From Rotaria macrura (taxonomy: Eukaryota; Rotifera; Eurotatoria; Philodinida; Philodinidae), in NCBI GenBank assembly GCA_900239685.1, contig OENT01000153.1, positions 1-64,000 on the forward strand: DNA of 64,000 bases, given 5' to 3'. Shown here piece after piece: positions 1-11,812 of this stretch. The position numbers were made by a program, and so were the translations under genes. The notes under the pieces were generated by a model. The model made no database searches, had not been told where the DNA came from, and saw only the letters and a list, made by a program, of their open reading frames with translations. Numbering within the stretch: the stretch's first letter is position 1; the number at the start of each line of letters is the position of its first letter.

Positions 1-2285
1 ATAACCGAAGTCTTATCTTGTACTAGCCTTGTTGTATATTATTTAAGAAACAAAGTTTTCAAACAAGGTTTTGAACAACAAAGCTTTCGTGTAAATGTTC
101 AATCAAGCATACAATTATTTCATAAATCATCAATGTCAGCTGAGTCACTTGTTCACTCATTTGAAACCTTTTACTCTATTCGTTGTAATTTAGACAAATA
201 GCTAATAAAAGCAGAGGATTAATAATAAAACAGTCAGTTTGATGATTTTTTTTCGAGAAAATATCTTGGTCACTAAGTGGTGAAGATCGACATCGAAAAG
301 CTGTTTTTTTTATTGATACAACCAATGAAAATTTTCAACAATAAACTTCTGTGAGATCATCAATGCAGTTTTCATGCTATTGAACACGTATAAGTCATCT
401 GAAAATTAAAAAAATATTCATGTAGAGATTTTAAGACATAATATTCAAAAATAGCTTTCTCCCATCATGTAGCATGATGATCCTCTTGAATGAACTCATG
501 ATCATTGAATCTCCTATCTGTTTTTGATTTCAATTCATTTATATCTATAAGCTTGATTGAATATTACGATATTTTTTTTGGAAGACAACAATAACTTGTA
601 TTCCGTCTGTTAGATCTCTTTCATAATCGACTTTCAACTTTCTGTTATTTCTTACAGCAACGGAAATCGTGTCTTTCTTAAAAATGTGTAAACTACATTA
701 CAGATCACAATCTTTACTGACGAGGGATGCTATCGCTTACGAACTTTTTACTCTAGACATATCTAATTTTTATCACTCTATCCGAAACTTAAGTCAGAAT
801 TCACTAATAAGGAAAAACATTTTTCGGAATGGATATCGAATGGACTAAAAATTTGAATTTTCATTCAATTCTATATCAATTCCAAAAACATCGTTTCATT
901 ATCCATGAACTTCAACTACAGCTTCAGATAGAACAAGAGCAATGGACGATGTGCGATATAAAAAATTCTGAAGCAATGATATTCCTCTTACCAAGACAAA
1001 ATGTCATATTTAATATCGTGTTCTTGATGTCGAAGTATTCCTATTTACACTTTTAAGTCCGTTTAGTCATGTAAAAGATCCGAGCGCTGAATTTTTTTCA
1101 ACTCATACATTTAATGCTAATCTGATAAAAGTATTTCGAATGTACTCGATCTTAAAAGATATTCCATGATGCAACTTTCTATACGTTTATGAATCGTGAG
1201 ATAACACGAGCGATGATTAAAAAAATCTTTCTCTATCATTAATGGATGCTCTTGTTATTTTTTTCTCTATACACGAAAAGCTTAACAATATTCAGAGGCA
1301 ATGCTAAAATGTTAGTCGTTCCCTTCTTCTGTCCCCACTTTAAAATAAATAATGATATTAAAATCTGTGAATACTTATGAATACTACCGCTCAGATGTGA
1401 ACTGACACACTATGAAATATTGTAGCCTAGATAACACGTCTTCATTTCTATAGGTTTATCAATCGATTTTCTTCCAAATATTCGATACTGAGCAATCGAA
1501 CCTCTGAGCATCGATGTGAAATAATTTCGTATTTTAATAAGAAATAATTTTAACTAAGTATTAATAAGCAATCATAGCAACGCCTGTTTGGTCGACTAAT
1601 TAAGCCCAATTAGAGGAATTTCCCGCTTAATCGACAATAAATGGCGTGTAGACAAAACGGGACGATACTATAACGACGTATAATATCTTGAATGAATAAT
1701 TTCTTTTGTGTGACATAACCAATCTATGAAACGTAAATGTGCACAAATAATTAACATGGAAACAATATCTACAAAACAAAATCATACTTAAGCATTGACG
1801 GTATCAAAACTCAAAGTAAAAAATGGAGAGACGTTCTCTTATTTTATTTTAGAGTTCATGATAATATTTGGACTGTGACAACTTCTTCAGTAGTCACGAA
1901 TACTTGAATGTTTATGCCACTATGATGATATAGAATGACTTTTGTCTAATAATCAATTATAGTCTGACGTAGTTTCAAATTGCATTTCAATCAGAATATG
2001 AACTGTTTTCAAAAGTATGCTGAAATTCATATTAGAAAAAAATTGAAACATTATCAATTTCTTAATAGTTAGACAATCGGTAGATTTCATTTTCTAACAT
2101 GCTAAAACGTTCTCTATGAACAACGCTAGAAGATTTAAGAAATATTCTTTTTTTGTTTTTATTCATGCACATTTTATATGTAATTTTAATAACAACCATA
2201 ATTATCTGACAATTATTTATCATTATAGAGAAAAATAAAGGAAATTCAATCTGAGAGACAAAAAGAAGACTTCAATATGTAATGG
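1..2285. other. No recognisable gene
   Basis: AT-rich DNA with only short chance frames. The longest is 75 codons at 829-1056 (+), with no splice context or family resemblance. A patch of higher GC lies around 1585-1680. No tRNA, repeat or transposon end was recognised. The left window edge may hide the end of a neighbouring gene. Confidence 0.6.
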
Positions 2286-4867
2286 CTAATCTTTTTTTAT
2301 CGGTGAACAATCGGCATCGAAAGGAAATGAAGATGTCGATATTGGTGATATTGGCGGTTGCTCGCTGAGTCGACGAGAAGGACTTGAAATACGATGATCA
2401 TCCTAATCATAATAATAATAAATGGAAATGAAAAGATGTTGAACTATTTCGTCGTAAAACATCTCCTGTCCTTATTTACTTCTGTGTCACTATCACAACA
2501 AGGTGGTAATTTAGGTCTTTGAGTACTTGTACAAATGCCGGATGCCTGTCCACACTGATCATTATCTTCAGGCAGTAAGTCAACATCACCTTCTTCCTCG
2601 TTTTCAAATAAACGTCGTTTCAAGAATGATACATTATTTTGACCAGTACCAAGAAGCAAACGCGATGATGGAGATGATTGGTTTGTGTTATTGAAGCTTG
2701 TATCCAGCGATGTATTTGGAATTTCACTACATTCTTCCATTACACATGAATCGAAATCAACAGGTGGTCGACTTTGACCTAAACAGTTAACATTAAAAGT
2801 TTTATTCTGATTCAAGTATCTATTGCTCGTTTGACTACTATGTTTTTTTATACAGTCTCAAATTAAAAAAGAAACGAGTTAATAATTCAAAGAAAGTATT
2901 TAAGGTCTTGTTCGAATTAATTGTACTTAAAAGTTTTCAAAAGCTTTAAGTTTAATAGAAATTCACTAACATAAAAACAACTAATCGCTCTCGCAAAATA
3001 CTACTAATCTTCGCTTGACCGACGAAATATTACAATCGAGTTTGATTTTTCACAACAATGTTAAATATTTAATACTCTATTTTAAGATTTTTTCAAAATC
3101 TTATCATCTAATTCGATATGATAAAATTCATTAGTTGAACAACACCGAGTTGAACTGTCTCAGCAAATATGATTAGTAACTTCGAAGCCAATAGGTATCT
3201 ACTTCTAATTCTAGACTAAGAATAAAATATATATTTTCCGAGTCCACCCATTGTAGCCTATAATCGCAAGAAAGTAACAATTGTGAGAATAAATTCAAGT
3301 ACTAGAACATAGGAGAAACATTATCATTAGTCAAATAAAAATGACTTTGATGTATCTTGACAAATCTTCACTATATTAATTTTTTCAGATCAGTTTTCTA
3401 TTCATTCGAAGTTGATGTTATAACTATTAACAGATATAGACATTACATGTTTTCAGTTGCTCGTATATTGATGATTGTTATAATCGATCCTAACCTGACA
3501 TAATATCTATAGTATTTGAAATATTTTAATAGTATGCCAATCGAAGTCATGTGTAGTTGATAGTCTTTGTGAGCTAGACTAATTCTAAAATAATTAGTGG
3601 CTTATTTAACAACTAAGACAAGACTACGCGACGATCTAAACTACTAAAATCAATGACGACTAACTGTTTCCTGCCACAATATATGCATGTATTGTCATAG
3701 ATTGAAATATTCTTTGATAAGATTAATTGATCAAAAGAAAAACCCGAACTGGAGCAATTGTGATATGTGTATAAGAGCTATTTTTTTAGTTAAATTCACA
3801 TTCATGTAACAAAACGTCCTGTATTCGTAAACTCGTTCAAACAATGACGTCTATCGGAAATCATAAAAAATTCTAAAAGAATTAAATTTTAATACGAGAC
3901 AAAATAGTTCTTAAAAAAAAAAGAGATTTGTTCTCCACATTATAATTATGTGATGACGAGTAAACATTACCATCACACACGAGTAATTGGAATTGATTTA
4001 TGCAAGCGTTGATCCGATATGTATCAATTACAATACGGTATACATACGGAGATTTTACCTGCAACATACTATCGTTGTTTTCTCATATTATTAAACTTAC
4101 AATCTCGTTGAAATATTGATGCTGTCGTTTTAATGTCGAAATGAGGAAATGGTGATGTCACTGGACGCATTGTTGATGCTGCGCAATAATATCCTTAAAT
4201 GAAGGATCGAACATAGGTACTTCGAATTTCAAGTCAATTTAACATTTCTACTAACCATATCCATCAATGGATGAAGTTTTTTCTTGTTGATTATTATTTG
4301 GTGCAGCTGGTGTTGGCAAATGAAGTTTGCTTGAACAAAACTCATATGCTGCTCGTTGATATCGTTGCATCAAATTCTCATCACTAAATATAAAACTAAT
4401 TAGGTTTAATTTTAATCTCAATAAAAATATTCTCTTACAAAAGAGCAGCATCAATTTGTATAATATTTTCATCAGAAAATTTTCTTGGGTGTAGATCAGC
4501 TAATTGTTCAATCGTCCAATCAAAAACAGACACTGATGCACTGGTCTGCGAAGAAAAAATAAATAAAGAATTGAATTTATCACAAAAAAAAAGACAAGAA
4601 AGCTGAAAATTTATTTTGCTTGTTTTTTACTTTGTCAGTATCATCATTTTGTGAAAGCACACGAAATATACTTGGACTAGCAAGACGTTGTTTAAGATGA
4701 GCTGATGTTGGAGGATCGAATGGATTCTGAACAATACGAAACAATTGTGGTGTTTGTTGAAAATGATGATCATCAAATGCTGGTCGATGCTGAACATTCG
4801 TCGATGGGAAATAATCATTTTCGTCAAGATCCATTGGACGAGCTGGACTCGACATTAGGTCGATCAT
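2286..4867 (-). CDS. BORA: Protein aurora borealis (Bora)-like, PLK1/Aurora-A activator
   Basis: Six exons on the minus strand: 4867-4631, 4545-4439, 4383-4256, 4178-4101, 2778-2480 and 2402-2286. They total 966 nt and encode 321 residues, all with GT/AG borders and matching phases. In known animals Bora is phosphorylated by cyclin-dependent kinase and lets Aurora A activate Polo-like kinase at mitotic entry. The family signature is visible: NPFDPP near residue 48, then RLASPSIF near 61-68 (compare vertebrate NPFESP...SSPSVFK), then FDWTIEQLADLHP across exon 2 (compare FRWSIDQLAVINP). The tail is disordered and Ser/Pro-rich, with EQPPISPI and CSPIKK, which look like proline-directed kinase sites. 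It is shorter than vertebrate Bora (over 500 residues). Intron 4 is long (1.3 kb) and the others are short. An acceptor-like TGCCATAG lies about 20 nt upstream of the ATG, so an untranslated first exon or a spliced leader is possible. Confidence 0.82.
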
Positions 4868-7359
4868 AAATATGAATGAAGAAAACCTATGGCATACAAG
4901 AAATCAATCAACTAGACAAATTTTCATGTGATGCATAAGACATAATAATTTACATAGTAAATTCCTTAAATTGAGTCTAATGGATTCTTTTTTTTATGTG
5001 CCCTGAAGTAGACACTAACATTGATTGCGCCGAGCTACATAAAATCTTTGATTTAGCTAGTCACCAGTGATTTATTTTCTATTATTAACTCAAAGAATTA
5101 ATGAAAAATAAAAGAATTAGGAAACGGAAGTACTGGAAATCATTCGTTCCGCAGCAAAATATTTTTCTTGCAAGCAGCAAAGATGTTAAAACGAGCACAA
5201 TACAATTTCTAAAGATGATGATCAATGCATCATGAAAGTCTGTGTTGATATCACGGAGAATGGCATTGATATTTTCCGAATAGGATTCAATACGTGTTTG
5301 TATTGTTGAATACAAAGTTGACGAACTATTAATGCGTAATCGGAAAAAATGATTGCATTCGAAGAAATGGCATAATGAAACGGAATATTATCAATCTTAT
5401 CTCTTTTGTTTTAATAGCTCTATAATCGTTCTGTTTCTGTATATCATCTGATTTGTCGCTTCTCTCCCATCGGATACACTTGATCGCCCCTTCTCCTTGT
5501 TCTTCTGTTTTTCTCTATCAAATGGTGCAGATATACACACACATGTGTGTGTATAAGCAAGTTATGCTAGAATATTTTCTGAATAGATCAAGAGTAAAGT
5601 GAGCACTCTTTCTATGCAGCCGTCTTTTGAATTGAACTCGTCACATACTGATGCATGTTCTCATGCGACATGATCACTATGTTCTACTAAGACAGTATTA
5701 GCTTGCATGACTATTATTTCGATCAAAAATTTTTTTATCTATTGGTCATTGAATAATTAAATGATCAATCGATACGGATTTGAAGGATGAATAAATCAAA
5801 AGACTAAAAAACGGAAAACTGTTGAAGTAAAGTGATTCATATACTGACCAATCAAAATCTTTTATTGATCCTCCCTATCGAATCACCAAATGTTGACGAT
5901 TGAAAAATATTTCAGTAATAAATTGTTGTAAAAACATTTTTTCTAGTTTTTAAGTTAATTTAAAATAATATTATTATGAATGGAAATCAAAAGAAATCAA
6001 TAAACAAATAAAAGGATCTAGAATGGATCAACGACGACGACTGACTCCATTTTTCTTTGATTCACTTCTGTTTATTATTTGTTGTTGTGTTATGTGTCAT
6101 ATTTCACTCATCACACAGACGTATAGGAAACTATCCACTATTGTGTAGGTGCTATTTGCAAATATGTACTATCAATAGTAATTAGAAGAACATATGTGTC
6201 TAGAATTATTAGTGTGACCGGTAAAAACAATAGATATTGAATCAAGTAAAATCCTTCGTTCTTGAAAAGTGCACCGATCATGTAATTCGAATTGAGTAGT
6301 TTTTCTCATTTGATTAGATGAAAATAGATCAGACAGTTGCATAGAAATTCAGAAGAATGCCTATACCTATCCCAAATTTATTTCATTGTAAGAGTTAAAA
6401 CTTTCATTGATATAACGTCCAATTGTAAAAAGAAACTTGCTACTATATGTCTCAATTCTATGTGACAGGTAAACGAATGCTCGACATATTTTTTTTTAGT
6501 TTGGTACAATGGAAATGATTCATTTGATTATGAAATAAGAAATCAAATGTCTAAAATTGATCATTAACTATGATCAATCATCGAATTCAACTAGTTTCGT
6601 ACAGATATTTTTCTAAAATGATGACATATACAATTTTAATTAAAGAATAATTTGTGTAATTATTTTCAATTTTTCTATTCGAAAATGCCTGTATGATTCT
6701 TGAGCCTATCTGCTATCATCGTCGTACTTGATCTCTCTGCACTACCATTTATATGAAACATTATTCTCAATATCAAAAAGGATTCATCGCATCCTCTCTT
6801 TCTCTAGTGTACAACTCAAGCTTATAATTACCGTTAGTATTTAGGACATTAAACATCGGTCGACTAGAAAGCAACATTCAGACTTTGAAAGCATTCATTA
6901 TTGTAATTGAATATATCTATAAAATCTTTTTTTTCTAACGTCACATCATCATCATGATGTTCGCATAATTTTTTCTCTGTAGTTTTGTTTAAAATCAGCC
7001 TTCATAAAAAAAACGAAGACTTGTTGTTGTTGAGTAACCAGAGGCAAGAAAACTGATAAGCGAAGCAGTTTTCTTTCTTCATGACCAAGTGTAATATTTA
7101 TCTTTACCATCAGTAACTGATGAAGAAGAAAAAGACAACATGTATGGGCTTTTTAGTTTGAATGTATGTGCAGATGTTATTTCTTTCTTTCTTTTTTTTT
7201 TATTTGTAAAGGTATAGTGCTCTGTTCTAGTCAATAAGAAGTCAGTCTTGAAGTCTTTTTCGAAAACATTTCGTTGAATTTTGGTTTTTAGATCTTCGAT
7301 CCTTCCATTCTTTATATTCGTAGAGTAAATCTCTTAGTATTTTTTTCTTTATAATCAAT
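4868..7359. other. Divergent intergenic region between Bora and V-ATPase c
   Basis: The two flanking genes point away from each other, so this 2.5 kb should hold both promoters. I see no convincing coding exon. The 76-codon minus-strand frame at 5085-5315 has no family likeness. There is a short CA/TG stretch near 5534-5552. No TATA box could be assigned with confidence. Confidence 0.5.
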
Positions 7360-8034
7360 ATGCCTTCAGCCGTGACAGAAAAATGCCCTGCCTATTCAGC
7401 TTTTTTTGGCTCGATGGGTGCCACTGCAGCTGTTGTATTTAGTGGTATGTGTCTCTAATGGAATTTTTCTTTCTTAATAAACTCAATCAATCTTATGTTT
7501 GAAGCATTGGGAGCTGCTTATGGCACAGCTAAATCAGGTTGTGGCATTTCAGCTATGGCTGTTATGCGACCAGAATTTATTATGAAAAGTGTTATTCCCG
7601 TGGTTATGGCTGGTATTATTGCTATTTATGGTCTCGTTGTTGCTGTACTTATAGCCAACAATATTTCAGCTGACAACTATGGTCTCTACAAGTGAGAATG
7701 AATTTGTGTTTGAACGTTTTTCTTTTGAATTTTGAGTATCTATAGAGCATTTCTTCAATTGGGTGCTGGTTTATCAGTTGGTTTGAGTGGTTTAGCAGCT
7801 GGTTTTGCTGTTGGTATTGTTGGTGATGCTGGTGTACGAGGAACTGCTCAACAACCCCGGTAGGAAAATGAAAGCAATGTTTCTTTGAAAAATACGTACG
7901 ATTGATTGTTGTTTTTTTAAATCAGATTGTACGTTGGCATGATTTTAATTTTAATCTTCGCTGAAGTACTTGGTCTCTATGGTCTAATCGTAGCACTCAT
8001 TATGACGACGAAAAATCAACCCGGTTGCGACTGA
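7360..8034 (+). CDS. ATP6V0C: V-type proton ATPase 16 kDa proteolipid subunit c
   Basis: Exons 7360-7444, 7505-7691, 7746-7859 and 7926-8034 (495 nt, 164 residues), separated by three introns of 54-66 bp. This is the membrane rotor subunit of the vacuolar H+-ATPase, which moves protons into lysosomes, endosomes and secretory vesicles. The protein has two tandem halves of two transmembrane helices each, as the family requires: [17 protein letters not shown], then [14 protein letters not shown], then [20 protein letters not shown] and [24 protein letters not shown]. The proton-carrying glutamate of helix 4 is present (IFAEVLG, Glu142). Length is close to the usual 155-161. The codons are strongly conserved relative to the family, as expected of a housekeeping gene. 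A polyadenylation signal AATAAA lies at 8571-8576, implying a 3' UTR of about 550 nt. The hydrophobic frame at 8080-8277 is part of that UTR. Confidence 0.97.
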
Positions 8035-9578
8035 ACAATATCTAATGAACATAAATACGCGCATATTCCATTCTCATCCATGGTTATTCTGTTTGTCTAT
8101 TTATTCCTCTTCAAATTTTTTTTAATTGTTGTACGTCTCGTCATGAACATTTATTTCATTGTTGTTTGTTTGTCACCTTTCGTTTTTTATCCTGTTCATG
8201 CGCGTATAAGAAAGTTCGTACAAAAAATGATTCCGTTTATTAACGTACATATAATTATTCCACTTTATTTTTTATGATATTAAATCGATTAACTTATGTG
8301 CAATTCATTTTCACTAGTGTTGTATTCTACATTTAGCTGGTTTCTCTTTGTTTTTCTTCGTTATTTTTATTTCTCATCGATGTAAGTAGATATGAGTCAG
8401 TACGTATGGTGATTGTTTCCCATCACACATTTCCTTCGTCGTTTGATGTTAGAGTATATAAAAAAGAACGAAAGCATTTATTGATGCACACTTTTTAAGT
8501 GTTACACATCAATTTATGTTCGTTGTTTATTAAACTATGCGAACAAACTTTTAATAATCATTACATTCTGAATAAATCTACACTGCTTACCTCAACATAG
8601 AGACATGTAAATTTTTCGAATGAAACAAAAACGAAAGAAAACGTTTTTGTCAATAAATCATACAGTTGTCATAAACGTATGTTATGTCGGACAGTACTTG
8701 ATCGAGATTTTCTGTACGTAAGAGGCTCACATATGATCTGTCAAGTGGTACTACCTGTTTACCATGGATTGAAAACTCATAAATGATCAAGACTTTCGAA
8801 AACTTTGAACGTTTCACAAGCATTGATTGTCGATCTGGTCCAATATGTTATATGACTCAAATGAAATGTAGACTATTTTCCACTCTTGGCAGATTATAGT
8901 TCAGTCTAATGATTTGGATAGTAACTTGTGAAGAAAGATAAAAATAGATTTCATTGTGGTTATTGTCTAATTTCGAACGAAAAAGAGATAGTCAAATTTA
9001 GTGTTTCAAATGAAACGTACAATATTTTATTCGTATTGTCATTATAGTTCTTGTGTTAGACTTCAACGACTTTTAAAATATCTATAAGAAATAAAAATCG
9101 ATAATGTGGAAAAAGTCCTTCTACTAGTTGAATTCAAAGTTCATGTACAAAGTTTAAAAATCACCATGTAACTGAAAATTATTTTTATTTCATGACCTGA
9201 CTTTCGACAAACGCGGCACAATAAGTGTTTATCAAATGCGTAGAAAATGTCTTGGTAATACAAACTATTCAAGCATTGTTTTTTATTCAATTGTTTATTT
9301 TCATCAACATTAAGTGCATGTGTATCCTAGTCCCATATATTTCAATTTTTTTTCTCATACCAATCGAATGAATCCACACATTGAGAACAAGACTTTTTTT
9401 CTCTCTCTCTTTGATGCCAACACGTTAAGAAAACTTTTTCGATGAAACTATAGAATTTAAATAAGTGACAAAAAAAAAATATGTACACAAACGAAAAAAT
9501 AAGAGAAAGAAAAACGAGAAATATTTCATGTAGATTGTGTATTGTCCTTTGATTGACGTAGTTCGAAACTTCTATGTC
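8035..9578. other. 3' UTR of V-ATPase c, then intergenic DNA
   Basis: The first ~550 nt are probably the V-ATPase c 3' UTR. The rest up to the ASB-like start is AT-rich with no coding signal. A pyrimidine tract (CT run) lies near 9398-9410. An acceptor-like ATGTAG ends at 9533, 45 nt before the chosen start of the next gene. Confidence 0.5.
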
Positions 9579-11812
9579 ATGAATTCTGAAGGTATTTTTT
9601 TATCATCAACCAGAAAAAAAAGTTCATTACCCGTAAGACGCAGTCGTTCTGTTCAACCATTGGATTATAAACCGCTACCACCTGACTCTTTACTTACTCA
9701 ATTAATGGACTTTCGTGTTGATGGTCGAACAATAAACGCACGAAATGTTGCTGAACTTTATCCAGGTTTAGATCGTCTACTTCTTCGATGTCTACAAACA
9801 GGTGATTTCCGTCAACTAGATAATCGTTTAGGTCGAAATTTAAAAGCAGAATATTTACTAATAACAAGTAAACATATTCATATTAGTGTCTGTTCACAAA
9901 CACAAGATGTACTAGAAAAAATTGTGGCAATGGGAGCTACTGTTGGTAAGTAATAATCAATAGATTGACAACATCACTTCATATAAATTTTTTAGTGAAT
10001 AATTTTCTAAATATTATTTAATTAGAAAAGCATGGTTATGAAATAGTAGAAACTGAAAGGAATTTAAATGAATAATAACTGATACAATAATATAAGATCG
10101 TATGAATAGTAAAATCTTTTTAGAAGAGTATCCAATATAGTTAGAAAATATGCTGCGAAATTTAGAGCAAGTTCTTTTTACTCCTTTTATACTAAGAAAA
10201 GTGAAAGAATGATCTGAAAGCAATAAACCTAGTTCTTCGAGTCATTGCCAATTCATTAGTTTTAACTACTGAAAATTCGAATACAATTTTTACATGACAC
10301 AACATATAGTAGATTCAAGTAAACAGAATCTTTATAGTATAAGAACGAAAAATTCTCTGTTGTTCATGTTCAAGCTAAAATGTATGACAAAAATTTATGT
10401 AACAATTAAAAATCATTTATGAAATATATTTTAAATATAAGTATGTAAATGAATTTGTTTTACAATTTCGATTTAGTTCTACAACGAAAAATGATATATA
10501 GATTTATGATGAATCTACTAGCTGCAAACTGTATTTGTGACTTGTTAGCAGATAAAAGAATCAATATTTGATAACGAGAGAACTGTCAAAATGTAGAAAA
10601 GTTTTTGATGTTTTTTAGGGTAGATGAAGGTTTTCACAAAAGCAACATTAAAAATTAGACGAATTTTAATTACTAGCAAAACTAAGAATAGCCTTCAGAG
10701 AATAGAAGAAAATGCTAATTTATTGAATTGCATTGAAGCTCAACAAATAGTTCTTTTTTTTTTTGGTAGACGTATATTTTATCAACTATTTTTTTGATTT
10801 ATACTTACTTGTAGATCTTCATTTTTACGAGCCAATTCATATGAAAGAACTTGAACTATTGTGTAAATATGGTTTCGATATCAATGAACGCTTACCAAAA
10901 TATAATAATCAAGCACCACTATCTATATTTATAAGTAAAAATTATTCATTATCTATGCTTGAAGTCTTGATAAAACATGGTGCACGCTTTGATTCACAAG
11001 ATAACAGCGGTCAAACATGTCTTCACATTGCATGTCAATTAGCCATAACAGATCCTGTTTTTGAACTCATCGTTAATAGTGCACCAGGTTCATGTTTAAA
11101 TATTCGTAATCACTCTGGTGGTACACCGCTTGATCTTGTTTTCTTATCAACATATGAACAAGCAAGTTTAACACGATTGCGTCGTTTACATGTATTACTT
11201 TTACGTAAAGAAAGTAAATTAACACGATATGGGATGCGTGAACCGAATTTACTTGCTAAAAAACAATATAAGTTGTTCGACATATTAGCATGTAAAGAAT
11301 TTCTATTTAAATATCGTCTCAAAGATGTATTTGATCCACCAATACGATCATTATCGTGGTGTATATTTTTACTTTATGATGTTTTACGTGCATGTGAACA
11401 ACGTAATGCAAATCTAACACAACAAGCAATTCAGAAACGTCTTGAACGTTATTTAATATCAATGATTGAAAATGGTGAAATACCATTAGATAAACTATTA
11501 CTCCGTCCAAATCTTCGTCTTGATAACACATTTCAATCATCGTCATCATTAGCATCATCACCTACGTATGAATTAGATCAGCAAACATTAAGAGATACAC
11601 ACAATTCACTTGTACATATGGCACAAATTAAAAGTAAACTAATCGAATTGCGTATGCAAACACTTAATTTAAAAGCTATTTGTCGAATTAAGATAAAAAA
11701 TGAAATTCGTACGTATCCCACTGATATTACAAAATTAAATTCCTTATCGAAAATTCAACAAGCCTATTTAACATTTTATAATCCATTTCTCAAAGCCGAT
11801 GTTACGAATTAA
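9579..11812 (+). CDS. Ankyrin-repeat protein with C-terminal SOCS box (ASB-like)
   Basis: Two exons, 9579-9945 and 10815-11812, give 1365 nt and 454 residues. ASB proteins are substrate adaptors of cullin-5/elongin BC ubiquitin ligases; that role is inferred here. Ankyrin-type units run from about residue 60 to 230, with recognisable pieces such as LEKIVAMGATVD, LLCKYGFDIN, LEVLIKHGARFD, GQTCLHIACQ and GGTPLDLVF. The last ~45 residues fit a SOCS box: LKAICRIKIKNEI followed by ITKLNSLSKIQQAYLTFY, matching the family pattern LxxLCRxxIRxxL...IxxLPLPxxLxxYL. The start is uncertain. ATG 9579 is the first ATG in an open frame that extends back to an acceptor-like site at 9533, so an upstream coding exon is possible. 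The intron is 869 bp. A second in-frame acceptor at 10769 would add 15 residues. AATAAA follows at 11928-11933. Confidence 0.75.

Noticed and set aside
1585-1680. GC-richer patch that could be a regulatory or RNA element
   Set aside because: No cloverleaf, stable long hairpin or coding frame could be drawn from it.
3882-4067. Possible extra Bora exon entered by an acceptor near 4057 (minus strand)
   Set aside because: Continuing from the previous exon in phase, the frame ends after about 11 residues. Skipping it gives a phase-perfect join to the exon at 2778-2480.
8080-8277. Hydrophobic 65-codon frame downstream of V-ATPase c
   Set aside because: It lies between the stop and the AATAAA of the V-ATPase c gene, is rich in Phe/Leu/Ile from T-rich DNA, and has no splice context. 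It is read as 3' UTR.
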